Origin: Candidatus Bathyarchaeota archaeon
GTDB taxonomy: Archaea; Thermoproteota; Bathyarchaeia; TCS64
DNA length: 6,136 bases
Reading direction: 5' to 3'
NCBI GenBank assembly: GCA_030593155.1
Contig: JAUVHT010000050.1
Coordinates: forward strand, 1-6,136
Position 1 is the first letter of the stretch; every line of letters starts with the position of its first letter. Below, piece after piece: positions 4,409-6,136 of this stretch. Made by a program: the position numbers and the translations under genes. The notes beneath the pieces are model-generated. The model had not been told where the DNA came from. It saw nothing but the letters and a program-made list of their open reading frames with translations, and did no database searches.

Positions 4409-6136
4409 TTGTGCGGTATATTTGGCGCGATTCTGAGGGAGGGGCGGGTTGCTCCTCTCATCTACGATGGGCTGAGTAGGCTGGAGTACAGGGGCTACGA
4501 CTCCGTCGGCTTCGCAACACTTCACTCAGGCTCCCTCCAGGTTAGAAAGGATGCCGGGAGAATCGACGAGGTCGTCAGCAGCCTCAGAATGGACGAGATG
4601 CCAGGAGCTATAGGCATCGGCCACACCCGATGGGCGACCCACGGGGCGCCTGAGATGGTCAACGCCCACCCCCACACCGACTGCGAGGGGAAGATCGCTG
4701 TCATCCACAACGGGGTAATCGAGAACTTCATGGAGCTCAAGGAGGAGCTCATCAACAAGGGGCACAGCTTCAAGTCCAGGACGGACACCGAGGTCATCGC
4801 CCACCTCGTCGAGGAGGAGATGAAGGGGGACATCGAGCTCGGGGAGGCCATCTTAAAGTCCCTCAAGCGCCTTGAGGGCTCCTACGCCCTAGCAATCCTC
4901 TCCCCCTCCGAGCCGGAGAAGATTTTCTGCGCCAGGCATGAGAGCCCCCTCGTACTGGGGGTGTCAGATGACGGGGTGTTCTGCGCCTCTGATGTCCCTG
5001 CTATGCTCCCCTACACGAACAATGTCGTCTACCTCAGGAACGGGGAGTTTGCGGTGATAGACGTGGAGGGCTACAAGATAACCAAGATCCAGGATGGCTC
5101 CCCTGTGGAGAGGGAGCTTCAGGAGGTCACCTGGTCCCTGGAGATGGCGGAGAAACAGGGCTACCCTCACTTCATGCTCAAGGAGATTTACGAGCAGCCC
5201 AAGAGCCTCAGGGGCTCACTCCGCCTCCAGCAGGCTTACCTGGACCTCCTGACCACCTTGCTCGACCGGGGCAGGGAGCTCTTCCTCGTCGCAGCGGGCA
5301 CATCATACCACTCGTGCGTCGCGGCCTCTTACATGTTCTCAAAGCTCGCCAAGCTCACGACCTTCCCCGCCATATCGTCCGAGTTCGTCGAGCAGTACGG
5401 CTCATCCGTGGGAATAGACTCGATCATCCTCGCCGTGAGCCAGTCTGGGGAGACCTACGACACCCTGAAGGCCATCGACCACGCCAGGATGAGGGCCGCC
5501 ACGGTCCTCGGCGTCACGAACACGGTGGGCTCCACCCTCACGCGGGTGTCAAGGGCCTACCTCATCCAGCAGTCTGGGCCCGAGATCGGCGTCGCTGCCA
5601 CGAAGACCTTCACGTCCCAGCTCATCGTCCTTGCACAACTGGCCCTCAAGCTCGCCAGGACTAGGGGGAAGATCTCCCAGGACGAGGTGGACGACTTTGA
5701 AGAACGACTTATGCGGGTGCCCTCGTATGTTGAGGAGACCCTTGAGAGGCACGGGAAGGGCATCCAGGCCCTCGTGGACAAGTACGCGGGAGAGAAGCTC
5801 TTCGTCTTCCTGGGGAGGGGCATAAGCTCCGCCACGGCCCTGGAGGCCAGGCTCAAGCTTCTGGAGCTCACCTACGTGCCCTCCCTGGCCTACCCCGCCG
5901 GTGAGAGCAAGCACGGACCCATCAGCATCGTCGAGGAGGGGGTCCCGGTCATCTTCCTGTGTCCGAGGGGGGAAACCCGGAAGGACATCATCGGGAGCAT
6001 CATGGAGATGAAGGCGAGGGGCGCCAGGATCATCTCCGTCTGCGAGGAAGGGGACAAGGAGATTACCATGATCTCAGACGACATCATCGAGATGCCCAAG
6101 GGCATCCCGGAGGTCCTCTCCCCCATCCCCTACGTG
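4409..6136 (+). CDS. glmS: Glutamine-fructose-6-phosphate aminotransferase (isomerizing), 3' partial
   Basis: GlmS converts fructose-6-phosphate and glutamine to glucosamine-6-phosphate in the cytoplasm, the entry step to UDP-N-acetylglucosamine and surface glycans. The first 576 codons are present; about 30 residues, including the usual C-terminal LAKSVTVE motif, lie beyond the window. The glutaminase domain (1-240) has nucleophile C2 after the initiator (CGIFGAI), RLEYRGYDSVG (24-34), HTRWATHG (72-79), HNGVIEN (100-106) and D126 in SRTDTEV. The isomerase part has two SIS domains, with AAGTSYHS (295-302), SQSGETYDTL, the EIGVAATKTFTSQ stretch and AGESKHGP in the second half. The start is TTG, supported by AGGTGAGGGG upstream. 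No frameshift or missing key residue was seen. A glmS ribozyme, a bacterial control device, is not evident. The gene has its own TATA promoter and is divergent from the radical SAM gene. Confidence 0.95.
   Translation, partial: MCGIFGAILREGRVAPLIYDGLSRLEYRGYDSVGFATLHSGSLQVRKDAGRIDEVVSSLRMDEMPGAIGIGHTRWATHGAPEMVNAHPHTDCEGKIAVIHNGVIENFMELKEELINKGHSFKSRTDTEVIAHLVEEEMKGDIELGEAILKSLKRLEGSYALAILSPSEPEKIFCARHESPLVLGVSDDGVFCASDVPAMLPYTNNVVYLRNGEFAVIDVEGYKITKIQDGSPVERELQEVTWSLEMAEKQGYPHFMLKEIYEQPKSLRGSLRLQQAYLDLLTTLLDRGRELFLVAAGTSYHSCVAASYMFSKLAKLTTFPAISSEFVEQYGSSVGIDSIILAVSQSGETYDTLKAIDHARMRAATVLGVTNTVGSTLTRVSRAYLIQQSGPEIGVAATKTFTSQLIVLAQLALKLARTRGKISQDEVDDFEERLMRVPSYVEETLERHGKGIQALVDKYAGEKLFVFLGRGISSATALEARLKLLELTYVPSLAYPAGESKHGPISIVEEGVPVIFLCPRGETRKDIIGSIMEMKARGARIISVCEEGDKEITMISDDIIEMPKGIPEVLSPIPYV

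Noticed and set aside
4522..6126. Antisense and alternative frames across glmS
   Set aside because: The GlmS motifs run without interruption in the plus-strand frame from 4409; the others are arginine- or serine-rich artefacts.

Overview
This window most likely comes from an archaeon, probably of the TACK/Bathyarchaeia type. Reasons: it encodes an archaeal/eukaryotic RNA polymerase zinc subunit (RpoP/Rpo12) beside an Rpb5-like protein, its promoters are AT-rich TATA boxes about 25-30 bp upstream of starts, and some genes look leaderless. The taxon is inferred from style only. Four chromosomal blocks are GC-rich: rpo5-like/rpoP, a DUF3303-like gene, a radical SAM gene and glmS. One visibly AT-richer island sits between rpoP and the DUF3303-like gene.

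Layout. Positions 1-578 (minus strand): rpoP followed by a partial gene whose product reads as an Rpb5/Rpo5 protein with an extra N-terminal 'jaw-like' domain, which the usual short archaeal Rpo5 lacks. Positions 579-732: the rpoP promoter region, with a 9-bp inverted repeat placed around the TATA box. Positions 733-2016: a compact transposable element with IS6-like ends (GGTTCTGT ... ACAGAACC), near-perfect 8-bp flanking direct repeats (TGAAAAAA), a 5'-truncated DDE transposase and a passenger gene for an unknown C-terminally membrane-anchored beta-rich protein. Positions 2017-2464: promoter and gene for a small DUF3303-like protein. Positions 2515-4113 (minus): a B12-fold/radical SAM/TRAM enzyme with an unusual cysteine arrangement and a probable leaderless GTG start. 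Positions 4114-4408: a divergent promoter region with short repeats and a palindrome. Positions 4409-6136: glmS (glutamine-fructose-6-phosphate aminotransferase) from a TTG start, running off the window about 30 residues before its expected end.

The genes do not form one pathway. The two RNA polymerase genes form an operon and glmS is standard amino-sugar synthesis. The most interesting items are the passenger-carrying transposon, whose boundaries are seen only by pairing its ends across 1.3 kb, the Rpb5-like protein with an N-terminal domain, and the non-canonical radical SAM enzyme.
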